A stretch of 64,000 nt of DNA, from assembly GCF_940670765.1 (NCBI RefSeq), contig NZ_CALNVW010000003.1:1-64000 (forward strand). The letters run 5' to 3'. This document shows positions 43,032 through 51,209 of this stretch, piece by piece. The first letter of the stretch is position 1. Every line of letters starts with the position of its first letter. The translations under genes and the position numbers were made by a program. The stretch comes from Streptomyces sp. A 4/2. GTDB taxonomy: Bacteria; Actinomycetota; Actinomycetes; Streptomycetales; Streptomycetaceae. A model generated the notes under the pieces. It worked only from the letters and a program-made list of their open reading frames with translations, was not told the origin of the DNA and did no database searches.

Positions 43032-43625
43032 TCAGCCGAGCGTGACGGACCTGCGCAGCGGATCGCGCAGGTCCGTTCCGTGTGTCAGCCAGCGCTCCTG
43101 GAGCTCCTGCGCTCCGTGCACCCGCTTCCAGGCGGCCTCGTTGCCGGTCATCGGCAGCAGCGGCAGGAAGCGGACCGGATCCAGCGGTTCGTCGAGCTCC
43201 AGATCCGCCACGAGTCCCCCGGGTTCGGCGACCAGGACAGAGCTGAACGGGGCGCCGCCCCACAGTGGTTCACCGAGGTCGAGCGAGGCGCCGGGGGCCA
43301 CCACCACCCCCTCCACCTGCGGGGAAGCGGCGAGTACGGCCAGCGGGCGGAGCACCTGGTCGGTGTCGGCGAGCCCGGCGCGTACCGAGAGCACCAACTC
43401 GGCGCGGGGGCCCTGTACCGGGTCGGCGAGGGTGGCCGTGGGGTCGGCCATCGGGTGCGCGGACATTCCCAGCGTGGCGTACCGGACGAGTGCCGGGTCG
43501 CCGGAGTCCACGAAACGCAGCACCTCGATCCGGTCCGTACCCAGGAACGTCACTGCCGCGCGAGCGTCCGGTTCACCCAGCGCCGAGCGCAGTCGGGCTT
43601 CCACCAGAGCGAGAACATCTCCCAT
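43032..43625 (-). CDS. Suppressor-of-fused (SUFU) domain protein
   Basis: 197 residues from ATG 43625. It is alpha/beta with the family layout: ALVEARLRSALG at the start, a central VVVAPGASLDLGEPLWGG, and PLLPMTGNEAAWKRVHGAQELQ near the end (quoted in part). Bacterial SUFU domains often act as immunity or chaperone-like partners, but this is a stand-alone core copy. No clear ribosome-binding site. Function unknown. Confidence 0.82.
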   Translation of the reverse strand: MGDVLALVEARLRSALGEPDARAAVTFLGTDRIEVLRFVDSGDPALVRYATLGMSAHPMADPTATLADPVQGPRAELVLSVRAGLADTDQVLRPLAVLAASPQVEGVVVAPGASLDLGEPLWGGAPFSSVLVAEPGGLVADLELDEPLDPVRFLPLLPMTGNEAAWKRVHGAQELQERWLTHGTDLRDPLRRSVTLG

Positions 43626-44075
43626 GGGCCGAGCATAGAGCGCGTATCGAACGGGCAAAGTGGGGGCTTGACACTTCACTCGCCTGATAGTCTTGGCCGC
43701 TGGTCAGGGCAGTATGAACGTCCCCTACGGGGGACCGGCCGGAGGAGGTGGGACTGCAATGGATCGAGATCCGAGTCGACCGTGCAGTACGAGCCGCTCT
43801 TCCGTGCACTCCCTGTGTTCGCCGTGATCTGAGTTATCCGTAGATCCGAGACCCTGCCTACCCGGCTCCCATGCTGGGAAAACGCTTGAGTCTCATGGCA
43901 TTTCGCACGCCGGAAGAGCACACCGCTTCTGTCTGATCCGTGTCTGTAGCGAACGCCGTCACCGCGACGCCGCGGTTCCGCCCGCTTTGCGGACGTATGA
44001 GACCAACACCTCGATACGCCCCCATTCCGGGCAGTGCCACGCTCGCCGACGGCCTCTCCGTGAAGGAGCCCCGCC
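43626..44075 (+). other. 450-bp corA upstream region with small ORF and hairpin
   Basis: The gap holds a TTGACA-like element (43668-43673), a hairpin GTCCCC-TAC-GGGGAC (about 43720-43735), a strong GGAGGAGG site and a 22-codon ORF, then about 250 bp without a gene before corA. It looks like a long regulatory leader for a magnesium transporter. Confidence 0.55.
43759..43827 (+). CDS. Possible 22-codon upstream ORF of corA
   Basis: ATG 43759 is preceded by GGAGGAGGTGGG (6-nt spacing), one of the strongest SD sequences in the window. The frame encodes 22 residues, rich in Ser, Arg, Pro and Cys (MDRDPSRPCSTSRS...), ending at TGA 43825. An upstream peptide controls corA in Salmonella (corL), so an analogous role is possible, but no homology is claimed. 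Confidence 0.35.
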   Translation: MDRDPSRPCSTSRSSVHSLCSP

Positions 44076-45191
44076 ATGTCGATGATCCGTGACCTGCGCG
44101 CAGCGGTCCGCCCGGCCCTGCGCAAGAGCAGCACCACGCACAGCAATTACGACCCCACCCGTGACCCCTCCGCCAGCAGCGCCGTGGTGGACTGCGCGGT
44201 CTACCGCGACGGCGTACGCCAGCACAGTCAGGGGTGCCTGACCCCGCGTGAAGCGCTGAAGTCGGTGCGCGCGGAGGGCGGATTCGCCTGGATCGGGCTG
44301 CACGAGCCGACCGAGGAGGAGTTCTCCGGGATCGCGGCCGAGTTCGAACTGCACCCGCTCGCCGTCGAGGACGCGGTCCACGCCCACCAGCGGCCCAAGC
44401 TGGAGCGGTACGACGACACCCTCTTCACCGTCTTCAAGACCATCCACTACGTCGAGCACGCCCAGCTCACCTCGACCAGCGAGGTCGTCGAGACCGGTGA
44501 GGTGATGTGCTTCACCGGGCGGGACTTCGTCATCACCGTCCGGCACGGCGGACAGGGCTCGCTGCGCGCCCTGCGCCACCGCCTGCAGGAGGACACCGAA
44601 CTGCTCGCCAAGGGCCCGTCGGCCGTACTGCACTCCCTCGCCGACCAGGTCGTCGACGGCTACCTCGCGGTCGCCGCCGCCGTCCAGGACGACATCGACG
44701 AGGTCGAGATCGATGTCTTCTCCGAGCCCGCGAAGGGCACTTCGCGCGGCACCGACGCCGGGCGCATCTACCAACTGAAGCGTGAGGTACTGGAGTTCAA
44801 GCGCGCGGTGTCGCCCCTGCTGCGGCCGATGCAGCAGCTGAGCGAGCGCCCCATGCGGCTGATCGACCCGGACATCCAGAAGTACTTCCGTGATGTCGCC
44901 GACCACTTGGCCCGCGTGCAGGAGCAGGTGGTCGGCTTCGACGACCTGCTCAACTCGATCCTCCAGGCGAACCTGGCGCAGGCGACGGTCGCGCAGAACG
45001 AGGACATGCGCAAGATCACCGCGTGGGCGGCGGTGATCGCCGTTCCGACGATGATCACCGGGGTCTACGGCATGAACTTCAAGTACATGCCCGAGACCCA
45101 GTGGCGATTCGGCTATCCCCTGGTGATGGGCGGGATCCTGGTCGTCTGCCTCGCCATCCACCGCACGCTCCGGCGCAACGGCTGGCTCTGA
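44076..45191 (+). CDS. corA: CorA-family magnesium/cobalt transporter
   Basis: 371 residues from ATG 44076 (AAGGAG about 8 nt upstream). The long cytosolic funnel domain includes FAWIGLHEPTEEE and HPLAVEDAVHAHQRPKLERY. It ends in two TM helices with the signature GMN at 332-334 (VYGMNF) and a basic tail. It forms a pentameric Mg2+ channel in the membrane. A long leader with a hairpin and small ORF precedes it, suggesting RNA-level control. Confidence 0.93.
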   Translation: MSMIRDLRAAVRPALRKSSTTHSNYDPTRDPSASSAVVDCAVYRDGVRQHSQGCLTPREALKSVRAEGGFAWIGLHEPTEEEFSGIAAEFELHPLAVEDAVHAHQRPKLERYDDTLFTVFKTIHYVEHAQLTSTSEVVETGEVMCFTGRDFVITVRHGGQGSLRALRHRLQEDTELLAKGPSAVLHSLADQVVDGYLAVAAAVQDDIDEVEIDVFSEPAKGTSRGTDAGRIYQLKREVLEFKRAVSPLLRPMQQLSERPMRLIDPDIQKYFRDVADHLARVQEQVVGFDDLLNSILQANLAQATVAQNEDMRKITAWAAVIAVPTMITGVYGMNFKYMPETQWRFGYPLVMGGILVVCLAIHRTLRRNGWL

Positions 45192-45244
45192 GCAGCCCGC
45201 TGTGCGGCGGCGGCTGCGGCGGGCGGGGTCGTTACGCTGGGCCC

Positions 45245-45754
45245 ATGACACCGACTGTGCTGGAGCAGGCCCTCGTCGAGGAGGCCACCAAGAAGTCCGG
45301 CCTCATCTGGGTGCGGGGCTCGGGTCCCGCACGGGCGCTGTGGCACGTGTGGCACGAGGGAGCGGCCCTGCTCGTCGGTGACGGGCCCGGGGAGCAGCCG
45401 CTGCCCGGTCTGACCGCGGGGGCGCCCGCCGAGGTCACGGTGCGCAGCAAGGACAAGGGCGGGCGGCTGGTGACGTGGTCCACCGTCGTCACGGACCTCG
45501 CGCCCGGCTCCGAGGAGTGGGACGCGGCCGTCGCCGAGCTCAAGGGCAAGCGGCTGAACGCACCCGACAGCGAGGCGATGGTGGAGCGCTGGGCGCGGGA
45601 GTGCCGGGTGCTGCGGCTGGTTCCCGGCGAGTCCCGTACCGAGCTGCCGGACGGTTCGCTCGCCGCGGCCCCGCTGCCGACTCCGGCGACGACGCGGCGC
45701 CCGGTGCCCGCCGGGCTCCCGAAGCTGCTGCTCAAGCGGAAGCGCAAGCGGTGA
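45245..45754 (+). CDS. PNPOx-like FMN-binding split-barrel protein
   Basis: 169 residues from ATG 45245. The strands LIWVRGSG, RALWHVWHEG, AALLVGDGPGEQ, EVTVRSKDKGGRLVTW and VVTDLAPGSEEWDAAVAEL fit the pyridoxamine 5'-phosphate oxidase-like fold. The tail is basic (KLLLKRKRKR). TACGCT lies 7 nt before the ATG with no SD, so the mRNA may be leaderless. Enzymatic activity unproven. Convergent with a lipoprotein gene. Confidence 0.75.
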   Translation: MTPTVLEQALVEEATKKSGLIWVRGSGPARALWHVWHEGAALLVGDGPGEQPLPGLTAGAPAEVTVRSKDKGGRLVTWSTVVTDLAPGSEEWDAAVAELKGKRLNAPDSEAMVERWARECRVLRLVPGESRTELPDGSLAAAPLPTPATTRRPVPAGLPKLLLKRKRKR

Positions 45755-45838
45755 CGTGACGCGGTCCCCGGACCGGGCACGTCCCGGGCCCTTCGCGTCA
45801 GCTCTTCGCGTCAGCCTTCACATCACCACGTCGGTTCG

Positions 45839-46594
45839 TCACGTCTTCGGCAGGTTCTGCCCGTAGTCCACCGTGTCGTTCCGGTCGGGCGCCTTCAGGG
45901 CGAAGTCCTTGTTCCACTCGGCCAGTTGAACCACCCCCGCGCCACCCGCCCGCTGGAACCGCAGCGGGTACGGCGTCCCCTTGAGCGACACGTCGAGCCT
46001 GCCGCCCGACCCGTCGCCGCCGGTGACCTGGACGGTGCGCACCCCGGCGACCTCGGTGCGGTCACCCTTCTTCAGTGAGCCGTGCAGGCCGAGCAGCCCG
46101 TCGAGCAGGCTGTTCATGTCGGTGAGGCCGCGGAACTGCTCGTACGCCGGGTCACCCTTCGGGACCTTCACGTACTTGTCGTCGAGCTTGCCCGCGGCGG
46201 CGGTCCCGCCCTCGCCGTCCTTCTGGTTCCAGAAGCCCGCGCCGGCCTTCACGTAGAGCGCGTCATCGATCCGCAGCAACGCGAAGGTGCTGCTCCTCGA
46301 CGTGACGGACCCCGTGCCGCCGTCCGACTTGAGCTGCATGTTCAGCTTGTACGAGCCGCCCTTGCTGACCAGCGTGCCCGACACCCGTACGGCACTCGCC
46401 CCGTCCGCCGCCTTGCGCGCGCGGGACTCGATGTCCTTCGCGGAGAGCTTGCCGACGCCGTTGGTCCCCGCGTCCGGGTCCTCACCACAGGCTGCGAGCG
46501 ACACCGCCAGAGCGGCGCACAGGGCGCCTGCGAGTCCTGCCCTGCGGGCTCGGGCGGCCGGGGGAAATGCAGCCACGTGCGCACTGCCTCTCAT
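45839..46594 (-). CDS. LppX/LprG-like lipoprotein
   Basis: 251 residues from ATG 46594 (GAGGA about 8 nt upstream). The signal peptide ends in the lipobox SLAAC, so it should be lipid-anchored. The mature half has the LolA/LppX-type open-barrel strands (VRVSGTLVSKGGSYKLNMQL, ALLRIDDALYVKAG, VAGVRTVQVTGG). Mycobacterial relatives bind acylated glycolipids in a hydrophobic cavity. A role in envelope lipid handling is inferred. Divergent from the MgtE-like gene. Confidence 0.87.
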   Translation of the reverse strand: MRGSAHVAAFPPAARARRAGLAGALCAALAVSLAACGEDPDAGTNGVGKLSAKDIESRARKAADGASAVRVSGTLVSKGGSYKLNMQLKSDGGTGSVTSRSSTFALLRIDDALYVKAGAGFWNQKDGEGGTAAAGKLDDKYVKVPKGDPAYEQFRGLTDMNSLLDGLLGLHGSLKKGDRTEVAGVRTVQVTGGDGSGGRLDVSLKGTPYPLRFQRAGGAGVVQLAEWNKDFALKAPDRNDTVDYGQNLPKT

Positions 46595-46796
46595 ACGAGT
46601 GTCCTCAACAGCAGACCGCAGCGTACCCGTCGCCCCTACGGAAATGACGGCAGAGCCATCCGGACGCTCTACCGGGGCAGTACCGATCGGGACGGGCTAA
46701 CGTGAAGTCCGAAAGAAGGCCTCATGCCATCATGAATCAGCATGAAGCGGCGCCGTGCGGACAAGGAACGGACCGGCAGGAAGAGGAGGCGCGTAC

Positions 46797-48110
46797 ATGG
46801 CCGCAGGCGCCCCCCGGATCTTCGTCTCCCACCTCTCCGGTGTCGCCGTGTTCGATCCGAACGGCGACCAGGTGGGCCGGGTCCGCGACCTCGTCGCCAT
46901 GTTGCGTGTCGGCAGCCGGCCGCCGCGGCTGCTCGGTCTGGTCGTCGAGGTGACCAGCCGCCGCCGGATCTTCCTGCCGATGACCCGGGTGACAGGCATC
47001 GAGTCGGGACAGGTCATCACCACGGGCGTGCTCAATGTGCGCCGCTTCGAACAGCACCCCACCGAGCGCCTGGTCCTCGGCGAACTGCTGGACCGCCGGG
47101 TGTACCTGACCGGCACGGACGAGGCGGTGACCGTCCTCGACGTGTCCGTGCGGCAGCTGCCCGCCCGCCGTGACTGGGAGATCGACAAGGTCTTCGTACG
47201 GAGAGGGAAGGGCGGCGCGCTCCGCCGCAAGGGCGAGACCCTGACCGTCGAGTGGTCGGCGGTCACCGGATTCTCGCTGGAGGAGGAGGCGCAGGGTGCG
47301 GAGAACCTGGTCGCCACCTTCGAGGAGCTGCACCCGGCCGACATCGCCAATGTGCTGCACCACCTGACGCCCAAGCGCCGCGCGGAGGTGGCCGCCGCAC
47401 TCGACGACGACCGGCTCGCCGACGTACTGGAGGAGCTGCCCGAGGACGACCAGGTGGAGATCCTCGGCAAGCTCCAGGAGGAACGCGCCGCGGACGTCCT
47501 GGAGGCGATGGACCCGGACGACGCCGCCGACCTGCTGAGTGAGCTGCCCGAGGCGGACAAGGAGCGGCTGCTGACACTGATGCGACCGCACGACGCCGCG
47601 GACGTGCGGCGGCTGCTCGCGTACGAGGAGCGGACCGCCGGTGGTCTGATGACGACCGAGCCGATCGTGCTGCGTCCGGACGCCACGATCGCGGACGCGC
47701 TGGCCCGGGTCCGCAAGCAGGACCTGTCCCCCGCGCTGGCCGCGCAGGTGTACGTGTGCAGGCCGCCCGACGAGACGCCGACCGGCAAGTATCTAGGCAC
47801 GGTGCACTTCCAGCGACTGCTGCGCGACCCTCCGTTCACTCTGGTCGGCGCGGTCGTCGACAGCGATCTCCCGCCGCTGTCGCCGGAGTCCACGCTGCCC
47901 GCGCTGACCAGTTACCTCGCGGCGTACAACCTGGTCGCCGCGCCGGTCGTGGACGCGAGCGGTTCGCTGCTCGGGGTGGTCACCGTCGACGACGTGCTCG
48001 ACCACCTGCTGCCGCGCGACTGGCGCGAGACCGACTTCCACCAGGAGCCCGGCGTCCCGGACGGGCCCGGCGCCGCGCACGACCGGGCGGAGGTGTCCGA
48101 TGGCCGCTGA
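46797..48110 (+). CDS. MgtE-N / CBS domain protein lacking the transport domain
   Basis: 437 residues from ATG 46797, with GAGGAGGCGC upstream. Domains in order: a PRC-barrel-like region (1-165), an MgtE N superhelical domain (~175-270, repeating ADIANVLHHL, LADVLEELPEDD, ADVLEAMDPDD) and two CBS domains (~275-415). No membrane helices follow, so it is not itself a magnesium channel despite common annotation. Overlap by 11 bp with the DUF1003 gene suggests it works with that membrane protein. Mg2+ or nucleotide sensing is inferred from MgtE. Confidence 0.88.
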   Translation: MAAGAPRIFVSHLSGVAVFDPNGDQVGRVRDLVAMLRVGSRPPRLLGLVVEVTSRRRIFLPMTRVTGIESGQVITTGVLNVRRFEQHPTERLVLGELLDRRVYLTGTDEAVTVLDVSVRQLPARRDWEIDKVFVRRGKGGALRRKGETLTVEWSAVTGFSLEEEAQGAENLVATFEELHPADIANVLHHLTPKRRAEVAAALDDDRLADVLEELPEDDQVEILGKLQEERAADVLEAMDPDDAADLLSELPEADKERLLTLMRPHDAADVRRLLAYEERTAGGLMTTEPIVLRPDATIADALARVRKQDLSPALAAQVYVCRPPDETPTGKYLGTVHFQRLLRDPPFTLVGAVVDSDLPPLSPESTLPALTSYLAAYNLVAAPVVDASGSLLGVVTVDDVLDHLLPRDWRETDFHQEPGVPDGPGAAHDRAEVSDGR

Positions 48111-48618
48111 GCCGACGCCCAGGGGCCGCCTGGACCAGCCGCTGATGAAACGGCGGCGCTGGCTGCCGGAGTACGACCCGGAGTCGTTCGGGCGGCTCTC
48201 GGAGCAGGTCGCGCGGTTCCTGGGGACCGGGCGGTTCATCGTCTGGATGACGGTCGTCATCGTCATCTGGCTGGTGTGGAACAGCTTCGCGCCGACCGCC
48301 GTCCGCTTCGACCCGTACCCCTTCATCTTCCTGACCCTGGTGCTGTCGCTCCAGGCCTCGTACGCGGCGCCGCTGATCCTCCTCGCGCAGAACCGGCAGG
48401 ACGACCGGGACCGGGTCAATCTGGAGCAGGACCGGAACCAGAACGAACGCTCCATCGCCGACACCGAATACCTCACACGGGAGATCGCCGCGCTGCGGAT
48501 GGGCCTCGGCGAGGTCGCGACCCGTGACTGGATCCGTTCCGAACTCCAGGACCTGGTGCGGGAGATGGCGGAGCGGCGTGCCGTATTCCCGCGGGAAAGT
48601 GATGAAGCCGACCACTGA
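48100..48618 (+). CDS. DUF1003 membrane protein
   Basis: 172 residues from ATG 48100. Two TM helices (about 46-62 and 72-95) are joined by a loop with the family motif FDPYPFIFLTLVLSLQASYAAP, then LILLAQNRQDDRDRV and a long charged helix. ATG lies inside the end of the MgtE-N/CBS gene, so the two are coupled. The pair probably forms one membrane complex. Function unknown. Confidence 0.88.
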   Translation: MAAEPTPRGRLDQPLMKRRRWLPEYDPESFGRLSEQVARFLGTGRFIVWMTVVIVIWLVWNSFAPTAVRFDPYPFIFLTLVLSLQASYAAPLILLAQNRQDDRDRVNLEQDRNQNERSIADTEYLTREIAALRMGLGEVATRDWIRSELQDLVREMAERRAVFPRESDEADH

Positions 48619-48661
48619 CCACTCTTTCCCGGGGCGGGAGTGGGCGCCGTACCATCGACCC

Positions 48662-49795
48662 ATGGCTATGGAAGACGCGGTGCGTGAAGCGCTGGCGACA
48701 GTGAACGACCCCGAGATCCACCGACCGATCACCGAACTCGGCATGGTCAAATCGGTTGATATCGGAGCGGACGGCGCGGTCGCTGTCACGATCTACCTCA
48801 CCGTCTCCGGTTGCCCGATGCGCGAGACCATCACGACGAACGTCACCGACGCCGTCGCCCGGGTCGAGGGGGTGACCTCGGTCTCCGTCGGGCTGGACGT
48901 CATGAGCGACGAACAGCGCAAGGAGCTCGCGGCCTCGCTGCGCGGCGGCACCGCGGAGCGCGAGGTGCCGTTCGCCAAGCCGGGCTCGCTGACCCGCGTC
49001 TACGCGGTGGCCTCGGGCAAGGGCGGCGTCGGCAAGTCGTCGGTCACGGTCAACCTGGCCGCGGCGCTGGCGGCGGACGGCCTGAAGGTCGGCGTCGTCG
49101 ACGCGGACATCTACGGGCACAGCGTGCCGCGGATGCTCGGTGCGTACGGCCGCCCCACCCAGGTCGAGAACATGATCATGCCGCCGTCGGCACACGGGGT
49201 GAAGGTCATCTCGATCGGCATGTTCACCCCGGGCAACGCCCCGGTGGTCTGGCGCGGACCCATGCTGCACCGGGCGCTCCAGCAGTTCCTGGCCGATGTG
49301 TACTGGGGCGACCTGGACGTCCTGCTGCTCGACCTCCCGCCGGGCACCGGTGACATCGCGATCTCGGTGGCACAGCTCGTGCCGAACGCCGAGATCCTGG
49401 TGGTGACCACCCCGCAGCAGGCCGCTGCCGAGGTCGCCGAACGGGCCGGTTCCATCGCGGTCCAGACCCACCAGAAGATCGTCGGCGTCGTCGAGAACAT
49501 GTCGGGGCTGCCGTGCCCGCACTGCGACGAGATGGTCGACGTCTTCGGTACGGGCGGTGGGCAGAAGGTCGCCGAAGGCCTGACGAAGACGACCGGCGCC
49601 ACGGTTCCGGTACTCGGCTCGATCCCGATCGACGTACGGCTGCGGGAGGGCGGCGACGAGGGCAAGCCCGTCGTGCTGACCGACCCGGACTCCCCGGCGG
49701 GCACCGCGCTGCGCGCCATCGCGACCAAGCTCAGCAGCCGCCAGCGCGGCCTGGCGGGGATGTCGCTGGGGGTCACCCCGCGCAACAAGTTCTAG
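48662..49795 (+). CDS. mrp: Mrp/NBP35-type Fe-S cluster carrier P-loop ATPase
   Basis: 377 residues from ATG 48662. It has an N-terminal MIP18-like domain (1-90), then a deviant Walker A SGKGGVGKSS (118-127), DADIYGHS, LLLDLPPGTGD and a CPHC pair (about 283) for cluster binding. It assembles and delivers iron-sulfur clusters in the cytosol. TACCAT lies about 6 nt before the ATG and no SD is visible, so the mRNA is probably leaderless. Confidence 0.92.
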   Translation: MAMEDAVREALATVNDPEIHRPITELGMVKSVDIGADGAVAVTIYLTVSGCPMRETITTNVTDAVARVEGVTSVSVGLDVMSDEQRKELAASLRGGTAEREVPFAKPGSLTRVYAVASGKGGVGKSSVTVNLAAALAADGLKVGVVDADIYGHSVPRMLGAYGRPTQVENMIMPPSAHGVKVISIGMFTPGNAPVVWRGPMLHRALQQFLADVYWGDLDVLLLDLPPGTGDIAISVAQLVPNAEILVVTTPQQAAAEVAERAGSIAVQTHQKIVGVVENMSGLPCPHCDEMVDVFGTGGGQKVAEGLTKTTGATVPVLGSIPIDVRLREGGDEGKPVVLTDPDSPAGTALRAIATKLSSRQRGLAGMSLGVTPRNKF

Positions 49796-49806
49796 ACGTT
49801 CCCACC

Positions 49807-49855
49807 GGTACGGCTCGGGGGCGACCGCAGACGGCGGTCGCCCCCGAGCCGTACC
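49807..49855. terminator. Perfect 22-bp hairpin after mrp
   Basis: 49807-49828 pairs exactly with 49834-49855 around loop AGACG, 11 nt after the stop. Convergent genes on both sides can use it. A short GTTCCGGGCCAGGC repeat follows to 49905. Confidence 0.9.
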
Positions 49856-49926
49856 GGGCCAGTTCCGAGCCAGGCGTTCCGGGCCAGGCGTTCCGGGCCA
49901 GGCCAAGATCGGCCGGGCGGCGGGTC

Positions 49927-50538
49927 CTAGACGTACGCCCTGATGTCCTTGGCCACGGCGAACGCCAGCCCGTACGCGCTCATTCCGCGCCCGTACGCCC
50001 CGAGGTGCACCCCGTCAGGCGTGGCACCCGCGAGCACCCAGCCGAACTCCGACTCCCGGTAGGCGAACGGGGTGGGTACCCCGTCGACCGGCAGGGTCAG
50101 CTCCGACCACTCCGGGCCGGACAGATCGTCCGCCAGGTCGAAAGCCGTCTCGGTCTGCTGGTCGAGCCATTCGTCCCGCCGGGAATGGTCCAGCTGCGGG
50201 GGCCAGGTGTACGAAAGCAGTCCGGCACCGGCCAGCCAGGCGGCCGAGGAGACCGAGGTGGCCTCCAGTACGCCCGTACCGTCGCCGCTGCGCCGCACCG
50301 GGCTGGAGGCGACCGTCACCACGACCGCGAAGTGCTCCTTCTCGGGGTGCGCGTCCGGTCGTACGGACGGCTCGTCGCCATGCCCTACGGAGCCGTGCTG
50401 AACCGTGCCGTCCGCTGCCACGCCCACCTGCATCAGCCAACGGGGGCCGACGAACGCCTCGTCCAGTCCGTACCAGGAAAAGGGCGCTCTCAGATAGTCG
50501 TCGACCGTGCGCGTCCCTGTCCGACTCGTCGTCTCCAT
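49927..50538 (-). CDS. Hypothetical protein
   Basis: 203 residues from ATG 50538. No recognised domain. Alternating strands (PRWLMQVGVAADG, HFAVVVTVASSPVRR, GWVLAGATPDGVHLGAYG) and a terminal helix suggest a compact cytosolic alpha/beta protein. No signal peptide or TM helix. It lies between mrp and tatB, where Mycobacterium also has uncharacterised genes. Function unknown. Confidence 0.75.
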   Translation of the reverse strand: METTSRTGTRTVDDYLRAPFSWYGLDEAFVGPRWLMQVGVAADGTVQHGSVGHGDEPSVRPDAHPEKEHFAVVVTVASSPVRRSGDGTGVLEATSVSSAAWLAGAGLLSYTWPPQLDHSRRDEWLDQQTETAFDLADDLSGPEWSELTLPVDGVPTPFAYRESEFGWVLAGATPDGVHLGAYGRGMSAYGLAFAVAKDIRAYV

Positions 50539-50620
50539 GTGCCGGCCGCCTCCTCGATCCTCGATGTCCGAAGCGGCCCACCCCCACGGGCGCCCTCACT
50601 GCCGGACAGATGGAGAATAC

Positions 50621-51106
50621 TCAGGTGGCGTCCGAGTCGAACGGCGGACGCTCGTCGGTGTCGACCTTCGTCCGCTTCTTCAGCAGGTCGGGGCCGGTCG
50701 ACGAGCCGTTGGCCGCACCGGACGACGCGCCGACGGCGGGGGTGCTGTCCTCGTCCGTGTCACTCTCCGTGGCACTGGACCTGCCCTGCACCACGTCGGT
50801 GATCTCGGAGATCTCCTTCTTGAGATCGAAGCTGCTGCGGATCTCCTTCAGCCCCAGATCGTCGCTGCCGTCCATGAGCTGCTTACGGACGAAGGTCTTG
50901 GGGTTGAGGTCCTCGAACTCGAAGTCCTTGAACTCGGGGCCGAGTTCCGTGCGGATGTCTTCCTTCGCACTCTCGGAGAACTCACGGATCTTCCGGATCG
51001 TGCGCGTGACGTCCTGGATGAGCTTCGGCAGCTTGTCCGGGCCGAAAACGATCACGGCGAGCACCACGAGCGTCACGATCTCAAGGGGGCCTACGTCATT
51101 GAACAC
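50621..51106 (-). CDS. tatB: Sec-independent translocase TatB-like protein
   Basis: 161 residues from GTG 51106, with AGGAG 7 nt upstream. A short N-terminal TM helix (about 7-22) leads into FGPDKLPKLI and an amphipathic helix TRTIRKIREFSESAKEDI, followed by a long acidic tail. This is the TatA/B plan; the long charged tail favours TatB. It helps deliver folded proteins to the TatC pore. Immediately downstream of htrA, as in the sigE-rseA-htrA-tatB order of Mycobacterium. Confidence 0.9.
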   Translation of the reverse strand: MFNDVGPLEIVTLVVLAVIVFGPDKLPKLIQDVTRTIRKIREFSESAKEDIRTELGPEFKDFEFEDLNPKTFVRKQLMDGSDDLGLKEIRSSFDLKKEISEITDVVQGRSSATESDTDEDSTPAVGASSGAANGSSTGPDLLKKRTKVDTDERPPFDSDAT

Positions 51107-51209
51107 TTTATTGCTCCTGGTGTTCTCCGCGGCCCGCAGGTCGGGGTCAGATCCGGGCCCCGACCACGGTACCCGGCAAAGCTGTCCGGACGGTACCTCC
51201 CAGTGACGT

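Noticed and set aside
46797..48110. MgtE magnesium transporter
   Set aside because: No transmembrane transport domain follows the CBS domains.
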